From: Areca catechu | Lineage: Eukaryota > Streptophyta > Magnoliopsida > Arecales > Arecaceae | Length of the DNA stretch: 64,000 nt | Reading direction: 5' to 3' | Assembly: GCA_021397845.1 (NCBI GenBank) | Contig: CM038044.1 | Coordinates: 59,061,851 to 59,125,850 of the forward strand | In this document: positions 43,081-55,538 of the stretch, in pieces | How the letters are laid out: each line of letters starts with the position of its first letter | How positions within the stretch are numbered: the stretch's first letter is position 1 | Notes under the pieces: model-generated | Databases searched by the model: none | Told to the model about the DNA's origin: nothing | What the model saw: only the letters and a program-made list of their open reading frames with translations | Program-made: the position numbers and the translations under genes

Positions 43081-44160
43081 CCAGCATGGTGTTTCAAAAT
43101 AAAGGCATAAGCTTGAATGTACTCTACCAACTTGCCGTGCCTAGGGTTCAGCTTCTTTTGGAAACTAAAGAATTAGAGTGCTTCATGGTCTGAATATAGG
43201 ACAAACTCCTACGGTAATAGATTTTGTCTCCAATACCTTAAAGCTTGAACTACCGTATATAATTCCTTATCATAAGTTGAACACCTCAATTTTGCATCAT
43301 TCAACTTCTTACTAAAGAAAGCTACAGAGTGGTTCTCTTGACTTAGAACTCCTCCAATTCCAACTCCGGAGGCATCACAAGCAATCTTAAAAACCTTTGA
43401 AAAATTAGGTAGCCTTAAAATTGGTGCTTGGGTCATTTTCTCTTTACTCTCAAGGGATCTATTAGCATTCTTAGTCAATTCAAAAGTTCCTTTCTTGATA
43501 CAATCCATGATCGATGCAACAATCGTACTAAAATCTTGAATGCCAATAGAGGTTGCTTTTGGGTACAGAACACTCAACTATGGACTTAACCTTTTCTGGG
43601 TCAGCAGACACTCCTTCAGGGGTAATGACAAAACTGAGAAAAATGACTCTAGGGGTCATGAAACTACATTTCTTAAGGTTGGCATAGAGGCTATCCTTCC
43701 TAAGAGTTTGACATGCTTGTTGGAGATGGCTTAAGTGATCTTCCTTAGTCTTACTGTATTTGAGGATGTCATTGAAATAGACTACAACAAATTTTCCAAT
43801 AAATGGTCTTAGAACTTGGGTCATGATCCTCATAAATGTACTAGGGGTATTTGAAAGGCCAAAAGGCATTACTAACCACTCATAAAGGCCATCCATAGTT
43901 TTGAAGGCTATCTTCCAGTCATCTATAGGTTTAATCCTAACTTGGTGATAGCCGCTCTTTAGGTCAATCTTAGTAAAGAATAGTGGCTCCAACCATCATG
44001 TCTAACATATCATCAAGACAGGGAATGGAAAAATGATACTTGACCGTTATATCTTATTGATGGCATGACTATTTACATACATTCTCCAAGTGCCATCCTT
44101 CTTGGGGGTCAAAAGGGTAGGTACCGTACAAGGCCTCAAACTTTCTCAAATGAATCCCTT
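43081..44160 (-). pseudogene. gypsy RT and RNase H with mutated YXDD
   Basis: The open stretch 43528-43992 has TKIDLKSGYHQVRIKP, WLVMPFGLSNTPSTFMRIM and VVVYFNDILKYS. The catalytic YFDD is YFND, the Asn codon being 43771-43773, so RT is inactive. A frame change near 43540 leads to 43209-43577: the RT thumb and RNase H with an intact CDASGVGIGG and YDKELYTVVQALRYW. The RT N-terminus (44160-43993) is out of frame and contains stops. Confidence 0.88.
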
Positions 44161-45087
44161 TTAGAGGAGATCTCCAACATGTATTTGCAACCTGCATGTT
44201 TAGTGGGATTCAGCCTATAATGTCCTGGTTTGTTAAGGTGGCTCCTAGGACCAAATCTATAGCATGCTGGATGTCCCTTAATAGAGGAAGGTGATCAGGT
44301 AGGTCTTTTGGAAATATATCTTAAAAGTCCTTCAAAAATTTTACTATTTCCTGGGGTTGCTTCTTCTGGGGTTGTTCCAGGACTCCCTTGGTGGATAATA
44401 TCTAAACTAGTGAACCGTCATTAATCTATCTCTCTAAATCCTTAGCACTGATCAAATTTAATCTTTATTTCTTCTCCTTTAGATTTTAGACCCTCTTTTG
44501 ATGTTGTTTTAGGTGGGATCGAGTTTATGACAATTTTATTTCCAAGGTGGTTAAAGGAACAGGAATTGAAACAGCCGTACAGGATAGCATCATGATCATA
44601 TAACCAATGTCTACCTAAAATGATGCTACTAATCCCCATAGGAAGAACATCACACCAAACTTTTTTCTAATAGGATTGGATCTGAATCGAAACTTGGCAT
44701 TTTAACTTAATGGGAATGGAGGTTGAATCAATCTAAGATACCTTATAGGGGTTGGGATGGGGAACAGTAGGCAGACCTAAATTCTTGATAGCATTCATAG
44801 AAATGGCATTTACACAGCTCCCATTATCTATGATGATTTTACAAAACTTCTCCCTTAATTTGATAAAAGTTTGTAGGATGTTGGTTCTTCGCCAATGCTC
44901 ATGTTCTTTTGTATGGGTTAGGATACATCTAACAACTCCCAATGTTTCAGTGGGATCAATATCTTATTCTTCTCCCTCATACTCATCCTTTAGATTTGAC
45001 CCATCTTCATAGACTTCCTCCTCTAATTCTTCAAAGGTTCCTGGAGTTTCTTTCTCTAACTCTCCTATGTGTAAGGCTTGGGTAGGA
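44161..45087 (-). pseudogene. gypsy protease region
   Basis: 44733-44942 carries WRRTNILQTFIKLREK, then the active-site loop IIIDNGSCVNAIS, where DSG has become DNG (codon 44823-44825), and GLPTVPHPNPYKVS. 44442-44639 carries the following SSIILGRHWLYDHDAILYG. The two are out of frame with each other. 44160-44440 is the linker to RT. The protease aligns closely with that of element 1 (1822-2313), which shows one family of elements. Confidence 0.85.
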
Positions 45088-45092
45088 CATTA

Positions 45093-47034
45093 TGAAAGTG
45101 AAGCAGCACAAGCAGACAATATTTTAAAACTATATTAAAATAAAGAATAGCAGAAGACTATCTACCTGCAACAAGATCCAACATAATAAAAGTGCATGCA
45201 AAGGATATCATAAGCAATAAAAAGAAAAAACAAATAATAATCTCATACTTTAGATCTGATCACATAAGACCAAGGAAAAAGGTACGTTACCTTTAAACCA
45301 TTGGATGGAAGGTGAAGAAGAGCTGCCGAGCCACACAAGTGTCAAGCCTCTATGGGTAGTTCACACCCGGACTCGATCCCAATCAACTCCCTTGGAGTGA
45401 TACCTCCTCAGGATCCTAGAAGCCAATCTTCTACTTTCTTGGACCTGCAAGACCTTGAAGCCGTCGGGAAGAACTTGTTGGAGGACAACGAGGAGAAGTG
45501 GAAGTGGAACCCTTCCCAACCAACTATCTCTTCCCAAACCCTAGCTTGATTGCTAGGTAGGCTCATACCCAAAACCCTAATCCTCTCAAACCCCACTCTA
45601 AGGAATCCGTTTCTTTCTTTCTTTGAAAAGCCCAGCTTATCATCCTTTTTGCTTGCCCTACAATAACACTTATTTATAGTGGTAGCGAAGAGGGAGAGAG
45701 ATATGGAAGGTGGAGTGATTGTGGGAGAGGGTTAAGGATTAAACTAAATTAGCTCAGGTTTAAATGAAAGAAAATCTGCATTCCCAAATAATACATTCCA
45801 TAAAAATCTTGGAGCCAATTTCAACCAAGATTTGAAATTTGAATTCAAAATTCAAATTTAAATCTTTTTAAAGAAAAGAGAGCATGAAAAATCAAATCAA
45901 ATTTGATCCTAAGCCAAATCATATTTGGCTTGACCCATTAGGTTGCAATCATATTGCAAATAAGTCCTCCAAAATTCACTAATCGAATTAGTGAAACAAA
46001 AATCCTCGTCACAACCAAGTGTCGACACTCCAAAGTGTCAACCTTGGATCATGTCAATCATATTGACCCTCAATGATGCCAAATGATTCTCAATCGTCGA
46101 TCAGCCTTTAGATCAGGTAGAAACCCCTATGGTGTATGACCCCATAGGTTCGAACACTAAGCTGGTAGCACTGGAATACTTCCAATACCAGTCAAAGTCA
46201 TCATCTAGTAATAATACCCAACATCTGGATAGGTCAAAGATCACAGAGCAACTCTCTAGAATCCCTGGTATATGGTTACCACATAATTCATCCATTGACC
46301 TCATAATGCTCAAGATGACCGAGGGTTTGACTGCCAATCCAAATTTAGTACATCCATATTATTTCTCAACCTTACAAGTTCTATGACTCCTCACAAGACT
46401 ATCCTGGCCAAGGTTTTGCTAAATTAAGACATAGTGAGTCATTCACTCCAAACCATTTGGAGGGGTCAATCCCATCTTGATCTACCACCACTCCACAGGT
46501 ACTTGACTATACCCAAAAACCTTACATCACTAGATTAGAAATCCAGGTAGTCTGGTATCAAAGTACTGTGAGTTGCTTGTAAGCTACCATGGTGACCTCA
46601 GATCTGAGGAACACATATACCCATATCCCTTCACAAGCAACCCTTTGGCAGAAGGGAGCTCCATAGTTGGTCACGTTCAGTGAGATGTCATACATTTCAC
46701 TTGTATGTCACATCATTATCTCTACACTCCTTGGTTAAGAGGACAACCAACCAATGTGACATACAACAACCTACACTTGATACATCGTCATCCTATAATA
46801 ATATATCCTTTGGTTGTAAACTAGTTTAATAACTACTTGATATATCCTCTTTACATCAAATATAATGTAGTTCTAAGGACTCCATCACACAAGAGTTCTT
46901 TCCTAGAAAATGCACATGTGATGAATAGCCAAAAGAATAACTTCTATTCATTTAAAAAAAAAATTACATACAATTACAAAATAGCACAACCGTCTACTGC
47001 CTAGACGATTGGCTTTGGGACACTATTCACAACA
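45093..47034 (-). mobile_element. solo copia-type LTR, 1942 bp, TSD CATTA
   Basis: Ends are TGAAAGTGAAGC and TATTCACAACA (on the minus strand TGTTGTGAATAG to CTTTCA). Perfect flanking duplications CATTA lie at 45088-45092 and 47035-47039. It splits the gag of gypsy element 2 just at the zinc-knuckle coding region: GTGTAAGGC...GACATTA on the left continues as AGTGGCC...GAAGC on the right. Relatives are the LTR at 56881-59750 and the plus-strand LTR at 6865-8180. TATAAATA is at 45671-45678 (minus strand), with two AAGTGTC palindrome half-sites at 46016-46043. Confidence 0.93.
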
Positions 47035-47039
47035 CATTA

Positions 47040-47748
47040 ACTAATGTAGTGGCCAACTTTATGACTTCTGAAGCAATGTATATTTTGGTGATTATCCTTT
47101 TGAACTATAAGGGCCTTACCCTTATCATCTTTGCGAGCTAGTGGGGTAGTAGGATTAGGTCGGTTCATCAAAATTTGAATAAAATTTGTCCTATTTCTAG
47201 GGGTACTAATCCTATTTGATTTAGGTCAATGGATTAGGGGTCCCCTCTAAAATCTCTCATAGTCCCTAGCGATTTGGTAAGCCTTCTCAAGATCATGGAC
47301 TTCTCTCAAAAATAATTTTCTTTAGATTTCTTCATGTAAGCCTGCTCTAAACCTAGACAGGATAATGGCTTTCAACTCAACCACACTATATTTCATAACA
47401 AATTCATCAAATTTTGCAATGTACTCAGACACGGTTCTATTTCCCTGGCTCAACCTCTGCCATTGATCTAAAAGCCTCTACTTAAAGGACAAGGGTTAGT
47501 ACTTCTCCCTATGTTTGATCTTCATAGCCCTCTATGTGACTATGGGCATGTCTCCTCTTTGATGACAAATATGCTCAACATTTCTCCAATACAACCTAGC
47601 TTGTCAGACTAACCTAAGTTTAGTAAATTTGAACTTCCTCTCTTTCGACATCTCATACCACTCAAAGAATTAATCCATGTCACTCTCCCAATCAACGTAC
47701 ACCTTAGGATCTTGATTTTCATTAAAAGTGGGTGCATCAAGATGTATG
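47040..47748 (-). pseudogene. gypsy element 2 gag (N-terminal part)
   Basis: Degenerate minus-strand gag, recognisable by alignment with gag of element 1. Translations near 47690-47340 correspond to its capsid segment (a FELYDMTEEHKF-like start, then a KLKLV-like and a WASVKR-like phrase). The zinc-knuckle segment lies at the right edge of the solo LTR. Stops occur in every frame. The extreme N-terminus is cut at 47748 by a copia LTR. Confidence 0.7.
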
Positions 47749-48480
47749 TGAAAGAAAAGTATCCTAAAAGCCAATCTTTGTAATGATATGTTTGTAATCT
47801 TCTAACTCTTGTATGAAATTATTGTATTAATAAAAGGTTTTTTGTTTCATCATACTATTGTTTCTTATTTAAAGACTATGATGAACCACGTAGGTTAAGG
47901 CAAAGGAATTAGGATTATGATGGAGATCATAATGGTGAGACCTAAGTTCCTATAAATCCAAATCTAAAATATTCCTAGTCGTTGGATCATAGATTTGGAG
48001 ATCGATGCTTCCGGAAAAACTAGCTTATCCTATGTATGCTCGAGAGAGAGGGTGGTTGGTCCACAGCCACTTATGTAGAGACACTAATACAAGGATAAGG
48101 GTGCTCATTAGGGTATGAGTTCACCGAACTAATTCACACTGAGAATATCTTATGGAAGTCTTACAACTTGTCAAGAGATAGTTCTCATAGTGGGAGTTGT
48201 GCAAGTGATCTTTATACCTAAGATCACCATGGTTCCTTATGCACACTAAGCCATGTTTTGGTTCATACTCTTTCATGACATTGAGTCATGTACGGGGTGT
48301 TCTCGGATATGGTGGAAGGTGCATGAAGGATGTGAGTGGATCAACAAGGAATCAGGAAGAGGAAATGTTATCCCAAGTAATCTCTTCGATTAATGACTCA
48401 GAGAGTCTTTGATCAAAGCTGGATGAGATTAAAAGTATTTTTTTAATCAGTCATCAACAAAGTCTTCATTATTGAATAGA
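47749..48480 (+). repeat. copia LTR fragment, plus strand, interrupted
   Basis: Starts TGAAAGAAAAGTATCCTAAA, clearly related to the start of the LTR at 9095-11403 (minus strand) and to 23989. It runs in the usual order (CCTAGTCGTTGGATCATAGA near 47974, GTGCTCATTAGGGTATGAG near 48100, CAACAAGGAATCAGGAAGAG near 48341). It stops at 48480 where the SIRE-type LTR begins. The distal two-thirds should lie beyond the SIRE insertion and are outside the window. Confidence 0.8.
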
Positions 48481-49948
48481 TGTTGGCTTTAGTCCTTGAT
48501 TTTGATGACTAATAAAATGTTGAGTACATATTTTATACTAATGTTTCAATTGTAGCTATGAGTTTTAGGACACAAGCACCTCAAATTCTTAAAATAAAAG
48601 TATTATGAAGCTGAGCAATTTACACATTTTGGGAAGTCTTCTCATAATGAAAAAGGCCTCAAAATTGGTCAATCATGGATTACATAAAATGATTTGAGGT
48701 TTAATTGATGATCTTTATATTTTTGGGATGTTGGCACATGTTATTGGCAAACTATAGAACCAAGTGTCGACTCATGACTCCCCAAGTGTTGAAACTTCAG
48801 AAATTGGCACACAAAAATTATCCATTGGCATGCCAAGTGTTGATACCTGAAATTCAAGTGTCGATACCTGAAATATAAGTGTCGATACCTAAAATTCAAG
48901 TATCGACTCAAGGCCTGAGATTTTTGAAAATATAAAACTATGCCATTTGGAGTATTTTTGTGTCAAGTGTCGATACATGAGCTTTAAGTATCGACATAGA
49001 GAATTCAAGTGTCGACACCTTCAGGATCAAGTGTCGACACCTGGGAACCAAGTGTTGACACTTGGAAGTCAAGTGTCGACTCACAGGTTCTAACAGCTTC
49101 AAAGGCTCTATTTTCTTTGAGGCAGATTTCATCTTTTCAAGCCCCCAACAACTAGTTTTGATCCTCCAATGGTCTCAAACCATTTTTTGAAAGCTTTTGA
49201 ATTATTTAAGCTTCATCAACCTCATTTATGAAGTATTGAACACCATTGAACATACAAAGTCAAATATTCTTTCAAGAACTTCACTTCCAAAAGCCAAAAA
49301 GGAGAGATTCCTTGAAAAAGCTTACAAGCCTATCATTTTATCCTTCCAAAAGTGTTCTTGAAGAAGATTCCAAAGAGAAGACAAGACAAGCAAACATCAA
49401 GAGCCTCAAAGCTTTCACATTCCACTCTATAAGAGAGTTTGATTGTGCTTTTATATCGTATCTCTGATTTTATTCTTTGTTGACCTAGCTTTTAAGGATT
49501 TTTGAAAGTAGGTTGTTAAAAGTTGTTGGTGAGCCAATAGTATAAAACCAACTAGGGTTTAACTTGTAAGCCTGAAGAAAAAACAAGTTGTAAAGGTTGT
49601 TGGTGAGCCTAGGTGACAAAACCAACATAGGTTTTAACTTGTGAGCCTTTGGAAAAACAAGTCGGCTGTAATCTTGAAGAGATTATAGTAGAAATTTCCA
49701 AGGGTGGCTTGGGGAGTGGATGTAGGTGCTTGATTTGCACCAAACCACTATAAATTTTTGTGTTTGAATGTGATTGTACTCTCTACTTCTTTCTCTTTAT
49801 TACTTGCATTTACTTTGCCATTATCTGCTGCATATTCATTTTATGTTTAATCACTTTGATTCACAAACACATCAAGACCAGTACATAGTTGTTTAAATTT
49901 TTAAAAGACCCAATTCAACCCCCTCTTGGACTCCATTTCTGGGCAACA
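48481..49948 (+). repeat. 5' LTR of SIRE-type element (1468 bp)
   Basis: Starts TGTTGGCTTTAGTCCTTGAT and ends CTGGGCAACA. Contains about ten AAGTGTCGA/GTGTCGACAC half-sites or palindromes between 48764 and 49085, including a 15/16 match at 49049-49064. The phrase CAACCCCCTCTTGGACTC near the end is characteristic of sireviruses. Confidence 0.9.
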
Positions 49949-49950
49949 AG

Positions 49951-49962
49951 TGATATCAGAGC
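49951..49962 (+). promoter_or_regulatory. primer-binding site of SIRE-type element
   Basis: TGATATCAGAGC, two bases after the LTR end. It is one base off the iMet-type PBS (TGGTATCAGAGC), again a G-to-A change. Confidence 0.85.
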
Positions 49963-50005
49963 ACCGGTACTCTCTTGTAGGTCCAACAATCTTGAGTAAA
50001 AGATC

Positions 50006-51715
50006 ATGGCAGCCCCAATTGGTATGGGTATTGCAGAAGGTCTAGCCTCTAACCATCCCCCATTATTTAATGACACCAATTACACATATTGGAAGACATG
50101 CATGCACATTTATATTCAAGCCATGGATTATAATATTTGGAGGACTATTGTTAAGTGTCCTTATCAGCCTACTTTCTTGGTTAATGGCATTCCTACTCCC
50201 AAAATGGAAGATGATTGGGATGAGAATGACATTAAGCAAATAGACCTTAATGCAAAGGCTATGAATCTATTGTTTTGCACTTTGGATCTAAGCAAATTCA
50301 ATAGAATCTCAAATTATCTCTCTGCAAAGAAAATATGGGATACACTTGAAGTTATCCATGAGGGTACTCATCAAGTGAAAACTAAAAAAGTTAACATGCT
50401 CATTCACATATGAAATATTTAGAATGGAACCTTCTGAATTTATTAGTGAAATATATACTAGGTTCACTAATATTGTGAATGGTATGAGAAGCTTAGGAAA
50501 AGTTATTTCTAATGGTGAACTTGTCAATAAAATTCTCAGGTCTCTTTTGGCTTCTTTGGATGCCAATGTCACTACTATAGAAGAAGCTAAGGATGTCAAC
50601 ACTCTTCCTCTTGAGCTACTTTTGGGATTATTGATGATCTATGAGCTCTCCTTAAAATAAAAGAAAGTGGACATTGATAAGAAGAAGAAAGTCATTGCCT
50701 TCAAGTCCACCACAAAAGAAGAGTCAAGTGATAAGTCCAAAGAAGAGGATGATGAAGATATGACGGCTCTCATAGCAAAAAAGTTTAGGAGGTTTATGAG
50801 AAAGAAGAAATACAACTTCAAGAAGAAACCTCAAAAGGGAGAGCCTAGCAAAGAGAAAGAGAAAGAGAAAGAAAAGGAGTAGCCCACATGTTTTGAGTGC
50901 AAGAAACCTGGCCACTTCAAGATGGATTACCCCCTACTCAAAAAGAGCGGAAGAAGATTAAGGAAGAAAGCAATGATGGCAACCTAGAGCGACAACAAGG
51001 ATTCAAGCTCTGAAGTAGAGCAGCAAGAGGTTACAAATTTTTTCTTAATGGCCAATAATGATGAGGTAATATCTGAACCTGAAGAAGAATTTACCTTTGA
51101 TGAATTGCATGAAGCTTTTGATGAACTACTTGTTAAATTTTAAAAACTCAAATTAAAGCACAAAGAACTAAAGAAGCAAAATCTAGATTTAGTCAAAACA
51201 AATGATAAGTATTTAATTGAAAATGATAGCTTACTCTAACAAAACAAAGAGTTAAATGATAAAATTATTCTTCTTAAAAAAGAAAAAGAAGATTTGAAAA
51301 ACAAAAATTCTTTTACATTAACTGAGAATTTTACAAAACAAAATAAAGAGATTTTACAAGAAAACAAGAAGTATAAGGATGAGCTTGGAAAACCAAAACC
51401 TTTTGTTGAAAAATTTACTTACAGTTCTGAAAAACTAAATATGCTTTTAAATATAACCAAAGAGCTATTTTTAACAAAGCTGGATTGGGTTTCAAAACTC
51501 GAAAATAACAAAAATTTTTCAAAAATTTCTTTGTGCCTGCTTCATCTTTAATTACTTGTTATTCTTGTGGCAATGTTGGACATAAATCATATCTTTGCAA
51601 TAAAAGAAAATTAAACAAAGTTAGAAATGTTCGGGTTCCAAAAGGAACCCTCTCTATTAACCTTAATAGACCCAAGATGACTTGGGTACCTAAAGTCTCC
51701 ACTTGATTTGTTATT
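50006..51715 (+). pseudogene. SIRE-type gag
   Basis: Starts at ATG 50006 (MAAPIGMGIAEGLASNHPPL). Residues 1-135 contain NYTYWKTCMHIYIQAMDY and IWDTLEVIHEGTHQVK, typical of UBN2-type gag. A frame change near 50413 leads to EPSEFISEIYTRFTNIVNGM and a stop at 50658-50660. A Lys/Glu-rich basic tract follows (50667-50882). The first zinc knuckle reads CFECKKPGHFKMDY, its last Cys being Tyr (50928-50930). After a coiled-coil segment (51150-51440) a second, intact knuckle CYSCGNVGHKSYLC follows (about 51557-51598). It would form the particle shell and bind RNA. Confidence 0.87.
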
Positions 51716-54700
51716 GTAGGTGTGCCTTGCAACCAACAAAAGAAGAATGTGGTACATCGACAGCGGTTGCTCAAGGCACATGACTGGAGATGTGGAGCAG
51801 TTCACCTCACTTGAGTATCAAAGTGGTGGTAATGTAACTTTTGGTGATAATAGAAAGGGCAAGTTGTTGGAATTGGTAAAGTCCATATCACCCCTTCTAC
51901 TTACATAGATAATGTTCTTTATGTTGATGATTTAAAGAATAATTTACTTAGCATTAGTCAATTTTGTTACAAAGATTTTAAAATTATTTTTGAGTCTTCC
52001 ATGTGCATTGTTTCTAGTCTTGATGGCAATGGCATTAAGTTTATTATTCATAGGCATGGCAATATTTATATGGTAGATCTTGATGATCTACATGTTGAAA
52101 ATCATTAATGCCTAGTGGCAATGGAAGCCAAGATCAATGAAACTAGTTGGCTTTGGCATCGTAGACTATGACATGCTAGTATGCATTTGTTTTCAAAACT
52201 TTGCAAAAAGGATTTAATAAAATACTTGCCAAAACTCAGTTTTAAAAAGGATAAGATTTGAAGTGCTTGCCAACTTGGAAAAAAAACTAAATCATCTTTT
52301 AAATCTAAAGGAGTAGTCTCTACATCTAGAACCCTTAGACTTACATCGTATGGACCTCTTTCGTCTGACTAGAACATCTAGTTTGGGAGGTAAGAAGTAT
52401 GGTCTAGTTATTGTAGATGATTTCTCATGTTTTACTTGGGTCATATTTTTATCTCACAAAGATGAAACTTTTTTTGCATTCATTAAATTTAATAAAAGAG
52501 TTTCAATGAAAAAGGTGTTTCAATCATATCTTCAAGAAATGATCATGGCACATAATTTGAAAACCATGATTTCAAAAAGTTTTATAGTGAAAATGACATT
52601 CATCATAATTTTTCTGCACCAAGGATACCTCAACAAAATGGGATGGTAGAAAGAAAAAATAGAACTCTTAAAGAAATGGCACACACCATGCTTTGCAAAA
52701 ATGATTTGCCTAGATATTTTTAGATGGAAGCCATAAATACTGCTTACTATGTTTTAAATCATATTTTAATCCGACCTATTTTAAAGAAAACACCTTATGA
52801 GCTTTGAAAAGGTAGGAAACCTTCAATCAAATATTTTCATGTTTTTGGATGCCATTGTTTTATTTTAAACAATAGTAAGGATAATCTAAGCATGTTTGAT
52901 ACCAAGTCAGATGAGGGTATCTTTTTAGGTTACTATACATCTAGTAAGGTATACAGGGTCTTCAACAGAAGGACACTTGTTGTTGAAGAATCCATCCATG
53001 TTGTGTTTGATGAAACTAATCAAAGATCTTATAGAAAAGAAGATATTCTTGATGATGATATAGGTATCCAAAGAAATGAAGAAGTGAACAACAATGAAGA
53101 ACCCACCAAGGAGCAAGATGACAATCAAAACAATGAAAGAGATCAACTTCAAGGAGGTGAAAACACATCTACACATAATCCTCTACCTAAAGAATAGAGG
53201 TATGCTCATGGATACCCCAAAGAACATATCATTGGTGATCCATCAAAAGGAGTAAGTACTTGCTCATCTCTTAGAAATGTATGTGATTATTTAGTTTTGT
53301 TTCTCAAATAGAACCTAAATTTATTGAAGAAGCTGAAAATGATTGTAATTTGATTAATGCTATGCAAGATGATCTAAATCAATTCAAAAGAAATAATGTT
53401 TGGACTTTGGTTGATAGACCTACTAATGTTTCAATAATTGGCACAAAATGAGTTTTCAGAAATAAGTTTGATGAAAATGGAATTATCACTAGAAATAAAG
53501 TTAGACTAGTTGCCAAAGGATACAATCAGGAGGAAGGGATTGATTTTGATGAAACCTTTGCTTCTATTACAAGACTTGAGGCAATTAGGCTATTGTTGGC
53601 ATTTGCATGTTTTATGGATTTTAAGTTATTTCAAATGGATGTCAAAAGTACCTTTTTGAATGGTTTTATCGAAGAAGAAGTTTATGTTGAACAACCTCCC
53701 AGTTTTGAAAATCAAGTGTTTTGAAATCATGTTTTTAAACTTCATAAAGCTTTGTATGGTTTGAAATAAGATCCAAGAGCTTGGTATAATATATTGAGTT
53801 CCTTCTTGCTTAAAAATGATTTTTTTAGAGGTAATGTAGACACTACATTATTTTTGAAACAGAAGAATGATGTTCTCTTAGTAGTACAAGTTTATGTGAA
53901 TGATATCATATTCGGTGCAACTAACGAATGTCATTGTCAAGAGTTTGCAAAGTTAATGCAGGGAGAGTTCTAGATAAGCATGATAGAAGAGCTTAACTTC
54001 TTTTTCAGACTCCAAATAAAGCAAACAAAAAAGGGGATCTTCATCAACCAAACCAAGTATACGAAAGAAATATTAAAGAAATTTAGGATGGAGTATACCA
54101 AGCCATTAGGTACACCTATCAGCTCCTCGTGTAAGCTTGACAAAGATGAATCAGGTAAATCTATTGACCAAAAGTTATATAGAGGCATGATTGGTTTATT
54201 GCTTTATCTAACTGCTAGTAGGCCAGATATTATGTTAGTGTTTGTATGTGTGCATTATATCAGTCTGTCCCTAAAGAGTCTCATATCTTGGCTATTAAAT
54301 GCATACTTAGATATCTATCTGGCTATATTAATATTGGTCTTTGGTACTCTAAAGATTCATCATTTGAATTGATTGCTTATTCTGATGCTAATTTTGCTAG
54401 GTGTAAACTTGACAGAAAAAGTACTAGTGGAACTTATCAGTTTCTTGGAGTTAATTTGATCTCATGGAGTGGCAAGAAATAGAATTTAGTTACTCTATCT
54501 ACAGTGGAAACCAAATATATAGCAACTGGAAGCTGTTATGCTCAAATCCTATGGATCAAATTACTCGAAGATTTTGGCATCAAATTAACTAAGACACCCA
54601 TAAGATGTGACAATATTAGTGCAATCAATCTAACTAAGAATCCTGTAAACATTCAATAAGCAAATACATTGAAATAAGACACCACTTCATAAGAGATCAT

Positions 54701-54835
54701 ATGCAAAACTTTAATGTGATGCTTGAATTTGTTTGTACTAATAATCAATTCACTGATGCTTTTACCAAACCCTTGAGTGAAGAAAAGTTTTGCATGATTA
54801 GAAGAGAGCTAGGTATTATAGACCCCTTCTCTTAG
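51716..54835 (+). pseudogene. SIRE-type protease, integrase, RT and RNase H
   Basis: Order: protease with WYIDSGCSRHMTGD (51749-51790, intact triad); integrase zinc region RRL*HASMHLFSKLC; core from MDLFRLTRTSS (52350) to VERKNRTLKEMAHTMLC; VFGCHCFILNNS (52850); then RT from EPKFIEEAENDCNLINAMQ (53310). RT has FQMDVKSTFLNGFIEEEVYV and LHKALYGLK. The catalytic YVDD is YVND (Asn 53899-53901). RNase H ends in AYSDANFARCKLDRKSTSG and TLSTVETKYIATGSC. Several stops fall where relatives have Trp or Gln (for example TGA near 53450, TAG near 52722), and frames change three or more times. Confidence 0.88.
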
Positions 54836-55538
54836 AACTCTTCAAAATCTTGTTCTTACCCATTTAATAGTACAAAAAATCATGTTCTCTAAGTCCTAAA
54901 TCCTTCCCTGCAAATTGCTTGATTTTATCAAATTTTATTGAAATTTTTTTTGGGATTTCTTGGCCAAGTGTCGACACTTGACTTTGGCGAAGTGTCGATA
55001 CCTGACCAAGTTTCGACACTTGACAAATCCCAAGTGTTGACACTCAAACAATTTTTCCTATTTTCTAGGCCATACCCGGTAACTTTTTTTTCTTTACTCC
55101 TTTTTTCTTCCGTGCCCTAGTGGTCCCCAAACACTCCATTGTCCGCGGAACAGTGATTTTCCACTCGTGTCCCCCAAAATTCCGATAATTTCTTCCTCTT
55201 TTCTTGGTTTGGACCATTCATTCACTGCTTTCATCCATTTTTCTTTCTTTGATTTGATCCTATTCTTCACCATTAATCACCATTTTTACTATTGTTTTTG
55301 AACCGTGTTCGTCCTCGTTCGCTATATTCTCTCTTTGGATCAATCTTCATTGGTTTTTCCTATGGATTCATTCGGCACTGTGCTCACGCCTCTCCGTTTC
55401 TTCCCTTTTTGGCTCTTGTTCTTGGCCAAACCTTTTTTTTCTTCTCTTCTCTTCCTGCGGGTTTCTTTTTGGTTGGATTGTTGTCATTTCTTGTTTCATC
55501 CTCTTCACTCCTTCCATTCCTTCTCTCGGTTGGTAGTC
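54836..55538 (+). other. pol to env-like spacer, palindromes and pyrimidine tract
   Basis: 54964-55050 has four AAGTGTCGA-type sites including the perfect palindrome CAAGTGTCGACACTTG (54965-54980), the same motif as in the 5' LTR. From 55060 to 55530 the plus strand is strongly pyrimidine-rich and ends TCTCTCGGTTGGTAG two bases before the ATG of the env-like ORF, which looks like a splice acceptor. Overlapping open frames here are a result of the T-rich composition. Confidence 0.65.

Larger units (their letters stand above)
40075..47748 (-). mobile_element. Ty3/gypsy element 2, minus strand, interrupted
   Basis: On the minus strand: gag (47748-47040 and, after a solo-LTR insertion, 45087-44950), protease, RT, RNase H, integrase with chromodomain-like tail, polypurine tract, and 3' LTR (40075-41470). 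The 5' LTR and PBS are missing because a copia LTR takes over at 47749. It is related to, but distinct from, element 1. The pentamer left of the LTR (40070-40074, CATAA) should be its target duplication. Confidence 0.88.
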
